Assembly (NCBI GenBank): GCA_963784425.1
Contig: CAWARM010000003.1
Coordinates: forward strand, 18,014-82,013
Length of the DNA stretch: 64,000 nt
Direction: 5' to 3'
DNA from: SHZL01 sp963784425
GTDB taxonomy: Bacteria; Pseudomonadota; Gammaproteobacteria; Xanthomonadales; SZUA-36
In this document: one piece after another, positions 45,827 through 53,426 of the stretch
How the letters are laid out: each line of letters begins with the position of its first letter
Position numbering within the stretch: the first letter of the stretch is position 1
The notes under the pieces: generated by a model
What the model was told of the DNA's origin: nothing
Seen by the model: only the letters and a program-made list of their open reading frames with translations
Databases searched by the model: none
Position numbers and translations under genes: made by a program

Positions 45827-47356
45827 ATGCCGGTAAAGCCAACCGTCTTGCAACTCGAGAACGAAGTTCTTCCGCCAGGCAGGTGGAGTCCTGCGTTATC
45901 CCCTATTAACTGGACCTGGAGACACGGGGAGAACTGGGTCTTCCTGGGTGACAACGGCTCGGGAAAAACCAGCTTCATGCAACTGGTTGAAGCGCGCGCT
46001 GGAAAGACCGCCCGTAGCGTCTCCTTCGAAGCGCTGGAACGAATCATGGCTGAAGAGATCAGGCAGGATGATTCGAACTTCATCGGACGGGTTGATACCG
46101 GAACACCCCTGTATCGCTTCCTGGGCCTGGAATCGCCGCACCAACCTCTGCCCATGCTCCTTGCGGACGATGCAGTCTTTGGCTTGTTGGACCAGGGCAT
46201 CCGCACCCTGTCGACCGGGGAAATGCGCCGCGCGCTGATTTACCGCGCCATATTGGCCCAGCCGCCCGTGCTGCTGCTGGACGAACCCTTCGACGGACTG
46301 GATGTGGCGGCGACAACGGCCATGCGCAAACTTATTTGTGGTCTGATCCGCTCCGGGCAAGGGCTGCTGATGATGCTGAACCGGCGAAGCGACTTATTGC
46401 CTGAGCATACTCATGTAGGTGTGTTCCGCGATGGCAGCCTGATTTTTGCCGGCAGCAGGGAAGAATGGCAGCAGCACGAAATATTTGGGGTCAGAGTAAA
46501 AACTCCTCGGCCAGGCTCAGAACCTATAGATTTCTCCGAGAGTTTTTACTCTGACCCCAAATATTCCAGCGAAAGGGCGATTCCCGGGCCACCTCCGGAC
46601 CGCGTGCGCGTGCCAGGCAATTCACCCCTGGTGAAGATGCACAAGGTCACGGTTCGCTACGGGGAAAAAGTCATCCTCAATGGCCTTTGCTGGCAGGTGA
46701 ACCAGGGCGAGCACTGGAAAATCACGGGGCCCAATGGGGCCGGCAAGACGACCTTGCTGAACCTGGTCAGCGGCGACCACCCGCAAGCCTATTGCAATGA
46801 CATCAGTCTCTTCGGGCGCAGGCGGGGAACCGGTGAGAGCGTTTGGGACATCAAGCAGAAAGTGGGCATTATTTCCCCGGATCTGCAACTGGCTTACCGG
46901 GTCTCTGTCAGTGCACGGCTGTGCATACTCTCCGGGTTATTTGATTCCATCGGCGTATACGACCCGGTCTCCCCGATGCAGCGGGACCTGGCTGATCAAT
47001 GGCTGAATTACCTCGGGATGCAGGACCGCGCAGACCGGCCGCTAAGACACTTTTCATATGGCGAGCAGAGGATGCTGCTGATTGCCCGGGGGTTGATCAA
47101 GCACCCCCCGCTGCTGATCCTGGACGAACCCTGCCAGGGGCTGGATGATCACAACCGTATTAAGGTACTCAGGCTATTGGGTGAATTCGCTGCGGGGTCT
47201 GAGTCCACCCTGCTGTATGTGACCCACCGGCGCGAGGACGAGATCGCAGGAATCCAGCGTCATCTGGATTTGTCGTCGGTGCACCATTTGCGGCCAGGCC
47301 TGTCAGATGCCGATGCGCAGCACCAGGGTTTCCAACACCATGACAACAAACAATAA
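45827..47356 (+). CDS. modF: ModF-type twin ATP-binding cassette protein carrying an in-frame palindromic insert
   Basis: A 509-residue protein with two ATPase domains and no membrane segment. Domain 1: Walker A GDNGSGKTS (about 42), signature LSTGEMRRALIY, Walker B VLLLDEPFDGLD. Domain 2: GPNGAGKTT (about 302), FSYGEQRMLLIARG, LLILDEPCQGLD. This matches ModF (PhrA), linked to molybdate genes. Residues about 218-246, in the linker between domains, are encoded by the palindromic element at 46480-46565 and read IFGVRVKTPRPGSEPID and onward, with the frame preserved. The last 54 bases overlap the convergent channel gene. Confidence 0.85.
   Translation: MPVKPTVLQLENEVLPPGRWSPALSPINWTWRHGENWVFLGDNGSGKTSFMQLVEARAGKTARSVSFEALERIMAEEIRQDDSNFIGRVDTGTPLYRFLGLESPHQPLPMLLADDAVFGLLDQGIRTLSTGEMRRALIYRAILAQPPVLLLDEPFDGLDVAATTAMRKLICGLIRSGQGLLMMLNRRSDLLPEHTHVGVFRDGSLIFAGSREEWQQHEIFGVRVKTPRPGSEPIDFSESFYSDPKYSSERAIPGPPPDRVRVPGNSPLVKMHKVTVRYGEKVILNGLCWQVNQGEHWKITGPNGAGKTTLLNLVSGDHPQAYCNDISLFGRRRGTGESVWDIKQKVGIISPDLQLAYRVSVSARLCILSGLFDSIGVYDPVSPMQRDLADQWLNYLGMQDRADRPLRHFSYGEQRMLLIARGLIKHPPLLILDEPCQGLDDHNRIKVLRLLGEFAAGSESTLLYVTHRREDEIAGIQRHLDLSSVHHLRPGLSDADAQHQGFQHHDNKQ
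46480..46565. repeat. Palindromic coding insert, copy 1 (in modF)
   Basis: Inverted arms of 26 bases match perfectly: 46480-46505 (AATATTTGGGGTCAGAG then TAAAAACTC) and 46540-46565. It is 72 bases between GGGG and CCCC, one less than copies 2 and 3. It lies wholly inside modF and is translated. Because the modF frame is kept, the net insertion must be a multiple of three, so one flanking base probably belongs to it. Confidence 0.9.
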
Positions 47357-48388
47357 AGGCATCAACCAGCGACAGATGACATCTATTGACCGCGCCCGGG
47401 TGAGTTGATCCCGACCAACCAGGTACGCGGTATAGACCACCTCCAGCAGGCTGACAAAAATCAATATGGTGGAACCGAGGACGAAATAATCCAGGCTGGT
47501 CAGGAAGGCGAGCTTTGGCACCATGTCACCGATCGCAAAACGGTAAGCGATCAGAGTCAGCATGGCCGTTATTGCCACGCTGATCTGCGTCGAGGCAAGG
47601 CCGGGATCGATCCAGAACACCAGCCAGGACATCGCCACGATGAGAATCAGTGGAAAAATGACTTTCAGCGTGAAGAAACTGTAATCGCGTTTCACATCCA
47701 GCGAAAAGACCATGCCGGGAATGGATGGCGTTTTGTGGCTGATGGGCAGCTCAACTGCAGAAAAATCCCAATCGGTGACGGCCCAGTCCGGAATGGTCAG
47801 GTGTTCCGCAACCGCCGTGTGGGGGGAAATGATGAATCGGGCACGCGTGCTGCCAAACTCCGTGCCGATCAAGATGATTTCCAGTTTTTGTGAATCAAAC
47901 GGAAACTCGTTCAATACCAGTGGCTGTGACAGGCTCCCCCACACCCGCTGGCGGTAGATGACTTCGCCATCCGGGCGAATTTCCGCCGATTCCGGAAAGG
48001 TCCTGACCAGGTTCTGTTCATTGAGTATCTGGATACGCGGATGCCAGATATCTTCAAGGTCGCGACTGGTGGAGTCAGGCCCGGGGTGCGCCAGGCTGGG
48101 GTCCATCCAGCTAAACTCCATGTAGAAATTCGCCACGAAGCTTTCAGCCACGCTGTTGACTGCGTCGATGTCATAAACCACAACACTCACTTCAACGTCG
48201 CGTGTTGACTGCGCCCCTGCCTGGACTGGCGTGTGAGCCTGTGCTTGCGCCCATACTCCCTGTATGCAAAGGAAGCAAAGCAGCAAGCTTGCGAGAACAA
48301 TTGGGGTCAGAGTAAAAACTCCGCGAGCGAGCCAACCATTGGCGACATTTGTTGAGGGGTTTTTACTCTGACCCCAATTGTTCTTCAT
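47303..48388 (-). CDS. Pentameric ligand-gated ion channel (GLIC/ELIC-like) with element-encoded N-terminus
   Basis: A 361-residue Cys-loop-superfamily channel of the bacterial type. The extracellular beta domain contains the conserved LNEFPFDSQKLEIIL loop. Four membrane helices follow: M1 FFTLKVIFPLILIVAMSWLV, M2 STQISVAITAMLTLIAYRFA lining the pore, M3 YFVLGSTILIFVSLLEVVYT and M4 near the end. Codons 3-31 come from the palindromic element 48296-48382. Removing those 87 bases joins MK to LASLLLCFLCIQGVWA, a perfect signal peptide, so the element pushed the signal inward. Whether export still works is unclear. Ligand unknown. Confidence 0.88.
   Translation of the reverse strand: MKNNWGQSKNPSTNVANGWLARGVFTLTPIVLASLLLCFLCIQGVWAQAQAHTPVQAGAQSTRDVEVSVVVYDIDAVNSVAESFVANFYMEFSWMDPSLAHPGPDSTSRDLEDIWHPRIQILNEQNLVRTFPESAEIRPDGEVIYRQRVWGSLSQPLVLNEFPFDSQKLEIILIGTEFGSTRARFIISPHTAVAEHLTIPDWAVTDWDFSAVELPISHKTPSIPGMVFSLDVKRDYSFFTLKVIFPLILIVAMSWLVFWIDPGLASTQISVAITAMLTLIAYRFAIGDMVPKLAFLTSLDYFVLGSTILIFVSLLEVVYTAYLVGRDQLTRARSIDVICRWLMPLLFVVMVLETLVLRIGI
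48296..48382. repeat. Palindromic coding insert, copy 2 (start of the channel gene)
   Basis: 87 bp. Arms 48296-48319 and 48359-48382 pair perfectly over 24 bases and the match extends two bases outward on each side. Bounded by AACAATT and AATTGTT. Read on the minus strand it encodes NNWGQSKN, a variable middle and GVFTLTPIV. Confidence 0.92.
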
Positions 48389-48459
48389 CTACGCACCACC
48401 CAATGTCAATTGATACTCACGTCTATTCGACGCAGATAAGATGCCCTATCATTCCACAA

Positions 48460-49524
48460 ATGATGACATATAAGAACGCCGACCAAGAAGTCATTGGATT
48501 TGTCCTTGAGCGCCTGGAAGCCGGGCGCACGGTTTGGCTGTGCACGGTTCTGTCAACCTGGGGTTCCTCGCCACGGCCACGTGGTTCCCTGTTTGCCTTT
48601 GACGAGCGGGGGTCCCGGGCCGGGTCTTTGTCGGGAGGTTGCGTCGAAGAGGACCTGGTCGCACGAACTCTGCAGGGTTTTGCAGATGGCCTGAACTGCT
48701 CGCAGCCAGGCCAATGCGGGATCGCCATCTTTGGTGCGGCGCCCGAAGAGGCAGCGCGATTGCGTCTGCCCTGTGGTGGCCAGTTGAAAGTAGCCGTGGA
48801 GTGCCTGTCCGGTGACACTGCGAAATCTTCACAACCCGGCGTTGATGCAGCGCTGAGCCAGTTCCGGGCACTATCCCGGGCACTTGATGCCCGCAAGCCG
48901 GTATTCCGGGAGGTGGTGATTGATCCCTACCAGGCGCACGTGCTGGACAGCGCTGAGCTCACGGAACAGCAGCACAAACAATTGCAGGCAGATTGTGTGC
49001 TTGACGAACCGGGCCGGTTTCGTCATTTTCTTGGGCCAGGCTATACCCTTTTCCTGATTGGAATCAGCGAGGTCTCCAAGGCGGTGGCCCGGATGGCCAC
49101 GCTGCTGGACTATGAAATCATCGTATGTGACCCCCGTCCCGAGCTGATTGCAGAATGGACTATCGAGGGCGTGAAGCTGATCCAGGGCATGCCGGACGAT
49201 GTCATCCGGGCGCAACCTGCACTCAATCACACCGCCATACTGGCCTTGACCCACGACCCGAGAATTGACGACATGGGCTTAATGGAGGCGCTCACGACCG
49301 ATGCGTTTTACATCGGCGCCATGGGGTCTGAACGGACCTCCGACAATCGCCGCAAACGCATGTTGTTGCTGGATGTTTCCGAGCAGCAACTCGAGGCACT
49401 ACATGCACCGGTGGGCCTGCCTATCGGCAGTAAAACACCGGCTGAAATCGCACTGTCCATTCTGGCTGACATTACCCGCAAACGGAGTTTGCGTGCCCGC
49501 TCTGAACAATTGGGGTCAGAGTAA
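48460..49524 (+). CDS. xdhC: XdhC family molybdenum cofactor protein
   Basis: A 354-residue protein from the ATG at 48460 (or 48463). N-terminal XdhC domain: TVLSTWGSSPRPRGSLFAF and GSLSGGCVEEDLV (the Cys of the family). C-terminal Rossmann-like domain: EIIVCDPRPELIAEW and YIGAMGSERTSDNRRKRM, ending PIGSKTPAEIALSILADITR. XdhC binds and protects molybdenum cofactor and loads xanthine dehydrogenase-type enzymes. The last residues QLGSE and the TAA stop come from the palindromic element at 49505. No dehydrogenase subunit is in the window. Confidence 0.88.
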   Translation: MMTYKNADQEVIGFVLERLEAGRTVWLCTVLSTWGSSPRPRGSLFAFDERGSRAGSLSGGCVEEDLVARTLQGFADGLNCSQPGQCGIAIFGAAPEEAARLRLPCGGQLKVAVECLSGDTAKSSQPGVDAALSQFRALSRALDARKPVFREVVIDPYQAHVLDSAELTEQQHKQLQADCVLDEPGRFRHFLGPGYTLFLIGISEVSKAVARMATLLDYEIIVCDPRPELIAEWTIEGVKLIQGMPDDVIRAQPALNHTAILALTHDPRIDDMGLMEALTTDAFYIGAMGSERTSDNRRKRMLLLDVSEQQLEALHAPVGLPIGSKTPAEIALSILADITRKRSLRARSEQLGSE

Positions 49525-50188
49525 AAACTCCGCGAGCAAGCCCATAGATGCTGAACATGACCAAGGAGTTTTTACTCTGACCCCAGTTGTTACTCCACTT
49601 CTGGCCATCGTTCTTGCTGCGGGTGCCAGCCGCCGCTTCGGTTCCGACAAGCGTTTTGCCCTGACCCCTGCGGGCACTTCCCTGATCCAGGCCACTGTGT
49701 CTGCCCTGGCCGGGCACGTAGATGAGTTATACATCGCCATCAGGTCCGATGACGTGATCGACGATAGCTGGCCCAGGAGCAATTCCGCCGCCGCCATTCA
49801 CTACGTGCGGGCACCCAGGGCGGAAGAGGGAATGGGGTGTTCACTGGCCGATGCAGTGCGGCAACTGCCCCCGGGTTGCGACGTACTGGTGGCCCTGGCC
49901 GACATGCCGTTTATACAAAGCGCAACGGTTGGCAGGCTGGTGCAACACTTCCGGCACAGCTCGAAGAGTGCACCCATCGTATTTCCGCAGTTGGCCGGAT
50001 CAATGGTGCGCGGGCATCCAGTTATCTTCCATTACGGCTATCGTGGAGAGCTCGAAGCCTTGCAGGGAGACAAGGGCGCCAGCGGCATTATTCTTTGCCA
50101 CCGTGACGCGCTTGATCCGATGGTAGTGGAGGACCGGGGCGTACTGGCCGATATCGACCAGCCTGCAGACCTGCCGGGCCCGGGTTAG
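49493..50188 (+). CDS. MobA/MocA-like molybdenum cofactor nucleotidyltransferase with element in its N-terminus
   Basis: A nucleotidyltransferase of about 231 residues. The signature LAIVLAAGASRRFGSDKR binds NTP; VLVALADMPF carries the metal-binding Asp; VIFHYGYRGELEALQGDKGA is the MocA-type end. It would attach CMP or GMP to molybdopterin for XdhC-served enzymes. The best start is a GTG at 49493 inside xdhC: MPAL, then 29 codons of palindromic element (49505-49591), then TPLLAIVLAAG. Without the element it would read MPALTPLLAIVLAAGAS, a normal family start. The overlap with xdhC suggests coupling. Confidence 0.82.
   Translation: MPALNNWGQSKNSASKPIDAEHDQGVFTLTPVVTPLLAIVLAAGASRRFGSDKRFALTPAGTSLIQATVSALAGHVDELYIAIRSDDVIDDSWPRSNSAAAIHYVRAPRAEEGMGCSLADAVRQLPPGCDVLVALADMPFIQSATVGRLVQHFRHSSKSAPIVFPQLAGSMVRGHPVIFHYGYRGELEALQGDKGASGIILCHRDALDPMVVEDRGVLADIDQPADLPGPG
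49505..49591. repeat. Palindromic coding insert, copy 3 (xdhC end / mobA-like start)
   Basis: 87 bp. Arms 49505-49531 and 49565-49591 pair over 27 bases with one mismatch (AACAATT against AGTTGTT). On the plus strand one frame gives the XdhC stop (TCA GAG TAA) and another gives NNWGQSKN...GVFTLTPVV inside the MobA-like protein. The middle shares GCGAGC-AGCC with copy 2 and ATAGAT with copy 1. Confidence 0.92.
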
Positions 50189-50208
50189 AGTTAGGGCCTT
50201 GGCCCGGG

Positions 50209-50230
50209 CTTGACCCGGGCTTGACCCGGG
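50209..50230 (+). repeat. 11-bp tandem repeat
   Basis: CTTGACCCGGG is repeated twice (50209-50219, 50220-50230), preceded by the similar TTGGCCCGGG. It lies in the 42-base gap between convergent mobA-like and dipeptidase stops. Slippage product. Confidence 0.8.
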
Positions 50231-51439
50231 CTAAGGCTTGGCCGCTGCCTGCTCCACCGCGCGCCACACGCGCATCAGGTTACCGCCGAGGATGGCCTCG
50301 ATCTGCTGCGGGGTGTATTCGCGCCGCAGTAATTCTTCGATCAGCGCCGGATAAAATGACACATCCTTGATCCCCACCGGCAGGCTGTCACCCACGCCTT
50401 CAAAATCCGAACCGATGCCTACGTGATCCGTGCCGACCAGTTCCACTACGTGATCAAAATGATCAGCCAGGTCTGAGATGGCAGCATAGGGAAACGGTTG
50501 CCCCACCCGGTAAGACTTCTCCCAGTCCTTGGCTGCCGCGCTGTCGGCGGCATTACCGGTTTCCGCCAGCCATGCTTTCTGCGCCTTGTCCATGGTGTCG
50601 GACCAGTCCCTGGCCACCTTGGTCAGGAAACTGGAGGCGAAGTTGATCTGGATGACACCCCCATTGGCGGCCAGTGCCTTGATCATGTCATCACTCATGT
50701 TGCGCTCGAAACCGGGGGTGAAAAACCGCGCCGACGAATGCGAGGCAATCACCGGTACCTTGGTAATCTGCAGCACCTGGTAAAAGGCTTCGTCGGATAC
50801 ATGGGAAATATCCACCATGATGCCGACCCGGTTCATTTCCGCCACCACTTTGCGGCCAAACGGGCTCAGGCCATGCCATGGGCGGTTGGTGTCGTAGGAG
50901 GAGTCTGAGATGTGGTTGCTCAGGGCATGCGCCAGGGTGATGTAGCGAATGCCGCGGTTGTAGAAGAATTGCACATTTTCCAGTTTGTCCTCAATCGGCG
51001 AGCCGTTTTCCATGCCCAGCGCCAGCCCGATCAGGCCTTTTTGCCTGGCTTTTTCCGCATCGGCAGTATTGTGGACCATCATGAACTTGTCTGGCGCCCT
51101 GCCGACCAGGGCCTCCGAACTGTCAATGAGTTCGTTGGCCAGCTGAAAACTGCCACCGGTGGCCTCCATTTCAGCGGGGGTGTAAATCGACATGAAGAGG
51201 ACGTCCAGCCCGCCCCGCTTGGCCCGTTCGTAATCGAAATCACCGTCCGGGGTTGCTACGGTCACATCCTCCCAGCCTTCATGCAGGCGATAGGGCACAT
51301 CGATGTGCGTGTCAATAATCAGCGCCTTTTGTGCAAGCAGGCGTGCACTGGCCGCCAGATCGGTTTTATTTTCCTGTGCCGTCACTTGCTGCACAGATGC
51401 CAGCAGCAGCAAACCGAGGACCAAAGAATGAGCACGCAT
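50231..51439 (-). CDS. Membrane dipeptidase (peptidase M19)
   Basis: A 402-residue exported renal-dipeptidase-type enzyme with a signal peptide from the ATG at 51439 (GGAG upstream). Zinc ligands: H-x-D in IIDTHIDVPYRLHEG, Glu in LALGMENGSPIED, His in VIASHSSARFF and a second His in MVDISHVSDEAF; the late Asp is in HVGIGSDFEGVGD. It cleaves dipeptides, including D-amino acid ones. It starts four bases after the NUDIX stop and ends a tyrS-NUDIX-dipeptidase run. Confidence 0.9.
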   Translation of the reverse strand: MRAHSLVLGLLLLASVQQVTAQENKTDLAASARLLAQKALIIDTHIDVPYRLHEGWEDVTVATPDGDFDYERAKRGGLDVLFMSIYTPAEMEATGGSFQLANELIDSSEALVGRAPDKFMMVHNTADAEKARQKGLIGLALGMENGSPIEDKLENVQFFYNRGIRYITLAHALSNHISDSSYDTNRPWHGLSPFGRKVVAEMNRVGIMVDISHVSDEAFYQVLQITKVPVIASHSSARFFTPGFERNMSDDMIKALAANGGVIQINFASSFLTKVARDWSDTMDKAQKAWLAETGNAADSAAAKDWEKSYRVGQPFPYAAISDLADHFDHVVELVGTDHVGIGSDFEGVGDSLPVGIKDVSFYPALIEELLRREYTPQQIEAILGGNLMRVWRAVEQAAAKP

Positions 51440-51443
51440 GTTT

Positions 51444-51992
51444 TTACTCCGGATATTTGTTGCAGAAGAAATCAGGATCAGGCGAGGCCCAGGATTCATT
51501 ACGGCCATCGGCTTGAATGTCATGGTCGAGCATGGTGTCACCATCGAAAATCCAGCGGCTCTGGAATCGTTCGCCACGCAACACCATGGGTAGCCACAGG
51601 CGATCATCTTCCCACATTTTCTCGTAAGGAATCTGATCAAGCGCGACCCACAGCGGTTTGGCTTCGCGGGTTTCAACGGGTTCTCCAGCATAATCCCGGG
51701 TGCGATACACCCAGACATGAATGGAATAATCGTCAACAAACTGGAATCGGTGTTCACCGCAATATTCCAGGTTGGATACGGTAATACCCAGCTCTTCATG
51801 GCATTCCCGCACGGCGCAGGCCTCCGCAGTTTCACCGGGATCGACCTTGCCGCCGGGGCCATTCACTTTCCCTTTGCCAAGGCCGGTTTTCTTGTCGATC
51901 AGCAGGATTTCATCGTCCCGCACCACGAACACCAGCGTGGCGAGGTCCCTGGCTTTCCAGCTGTTCCAGTCGATATCTGCCAGTTGCTTCAT
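51444..51992 (-). CDS. NUDIX hydrolase, MTH1/MutT-like
   Basis: A 182-residue NUDIX enzyme. LIDKKTGLGKGKVNGPGGKV leads into the box GGKVDPGETAEACAVRECHE followed by ELG. GKGKVNGPGGKV and the later YEKMWEDDRLWLPMVLRGE resemble 8-oxo-dGTP hydrolases of the MTH1 type, which clean oxidised nucleotides. 25 bases after tyrS and four before the dipeptidase. Confidence 0.85.
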   Translation of the reverse strand: MKQLADIDWNSWKARDLATLVFVVRDDEILLIDKKTGLGKGKVNGPGGKVDPGETAEACAVRECHEELGITVSNLEYCGEHRFQFVDDYSIHVWVYRTRDYAGEPVETREAKPLWVALDQIPYEKMWEDDRLWLPMVLRGERFQSRWIFDGDTMLDHDIQADGRNESWASPDPDFFCNKYPE

Positions 51993-52017
51993 GCAGGCTC
52001 CAGTTGGCTCAAGGTAA

Positions 52018-53217
52018 TCATGTAACCAGGGCTTTGCAAAACTTCAGTTTCCCGACCTGCAATATCCCGCTGAAACCCACCGGTAGCGTGAGTGTACGAT
52101 CACTGACTTTCACCCCGTCGATGCGCACTCCACCCTGGGCAATCTGGCGGAATGCCTCGGAATTGCTGGAGGTAAGCCCGCACTGGCTCAGGGCGTTTGC
52201 AATACCCATACCCTTGCCGCCGGAATCCAGCGTGCGGATTTCGATGTCCTGCGGCATCGCTCCACCCTGGAAGCGCGCAACGAACTCCTCGCGCGCTGCA
52301 GTGGCCGCCTCGCGGTCATGGAAACGCCCGACGATTTCCTCGCACAGCAGAAACTTGATATCGCGCGGATTGCGCCCGCCAGCCGCTTCGGCCTGGAGCC
52401 CGGCAATTTCTTTATTACTGCGGAAACTGAGCAGCTCAAAGTAGCGCCACATCAGGACATCCGAAATGGACATCAGCTTGCCAAACATTTCCCCCGGAGC
52501 ATCGGTGATGCCGACATAGTTACCCAGGGATTTGGACATTTTCTGCACGCCATCCAGGCCTTCCAGCAAGGGCAGTGTAATGATGACCTGCGGCGCCTGG
52601 CCGAAATGCTGCTGCAGGTGGCGCCCAACGTGCAGGTTGAATTTCTGGTCGGTGCCGCCCATCTCGACATCGCACTTCAGCGCCACCGAGTCGTAGCCCT
52701 GTGACAAGGGATAAAGAAACTCGTGTATCGCTATGGGTTGCTGTTCGCGGAAGCGCTTTTCAAAATCATCACGCTCCAGCATGCGCGCCACCGTGTACTG
52801 GGCGGCGAGCCTGATCATGCCGTCGGCTCCGAGTTCCCTGAACCATTCCGAATTAAACCGCACCTCGGTTTTTTCCCGGTCCAGCACCTTGTATACCTGC
52901 TGTGCATAGGTTTCCGCGTTCTTCTGGATCTCCTCCTCGGTCAGCGGCTTGCGCGTGACGTTCTTGCCGGTAGGGTCGCCGATCATGCCGGTGAAATCGC
53001 CAATCAGGAAAATGACGGTATGCCCCAGGTCCTGGAACTGGCGCATCTTGTTGATGATTACCGTGTGCCCAAGGTGCAGGTCGGGTGCGGTCGGATCGAA
53101 ACCGACTTTCACCCGCAACGGGCGTCTGAGCCTGAGCCGCTCCTCCAGCTCCTCCAGCTTGGTGATCTCATCTGTGCCCCGGGTTAAAAGGCCCAGTGCT
53201 TGATTAATGTCAGTCAT
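52018..53217 (-). CDS. tyrS: Tyrosyl-tRNA synthetase
   Basis: A 399-residue class I aminoacyl-tRNA synthetase from the ATG at 53217. DLHLGHTV is the HIGH-type motif and KMSKSLGNYVG the KMSKS loop. The C-terminal S4-like RNA-binding domain ends RIDGVKVSDRTLTL. The bacterial TyrZ-type length fits. It is divergent from the M23 peptidase gene, as in Pseudomonas. Confidence 0.95.
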   Translation of the reverse strand: MTDINQALGLLTRGTDEITKLEELEERLRLRRPLRVKVGFDPTAPDLHLGHTVIINKMRQFQDLGHTVIFLIGDFTGMIGDPTGKNVTRKPLTEEEIQKNAETYAQQVYKVLDREKTEVRFNSEWFRELGADGMIRLAAQYTVARMLERDDFEKRFREQQPIAIHEFLYPLSQGYDSVALKCDVEMGGTDQKFNLHVGRHLQQHFGQAPQVIITLPLLEGLDGVQKMSKSLGNYVGITDAPGEMFGKLMSISDVLMWRYFELLSFRSNKEIAGLQAEAAGGRNPRDIKFLLCEEIVGRFHDREAATAAREEFVARFQGGAMPQDIEIRTLDSGGKGMGIANALSQCGLTSSNSEAFRQIAQGGVRIDGVKVSDRTLTLPVGFSGILQVGKLKFCKALVT

Positions 53218-53426
53218 TGGATATTCTCTGCGCAGGTTCGGGCATTTTATGGGTTTGCCGGCCCCGGCTCCAGTTGAATGTTTGCGGGCCCGGGGGGCCT
53301 GGCACATTTGCCGGAAAAGTTTGACCGGAGACCCGGCTGCCGATAAGGTATGCGGGCCCAGCCGGCAACCCCGGCCTGGCGCAATTCAAAACTCAACACG
53401 CCTGGGAACAATAAAGAATTGTGAAT

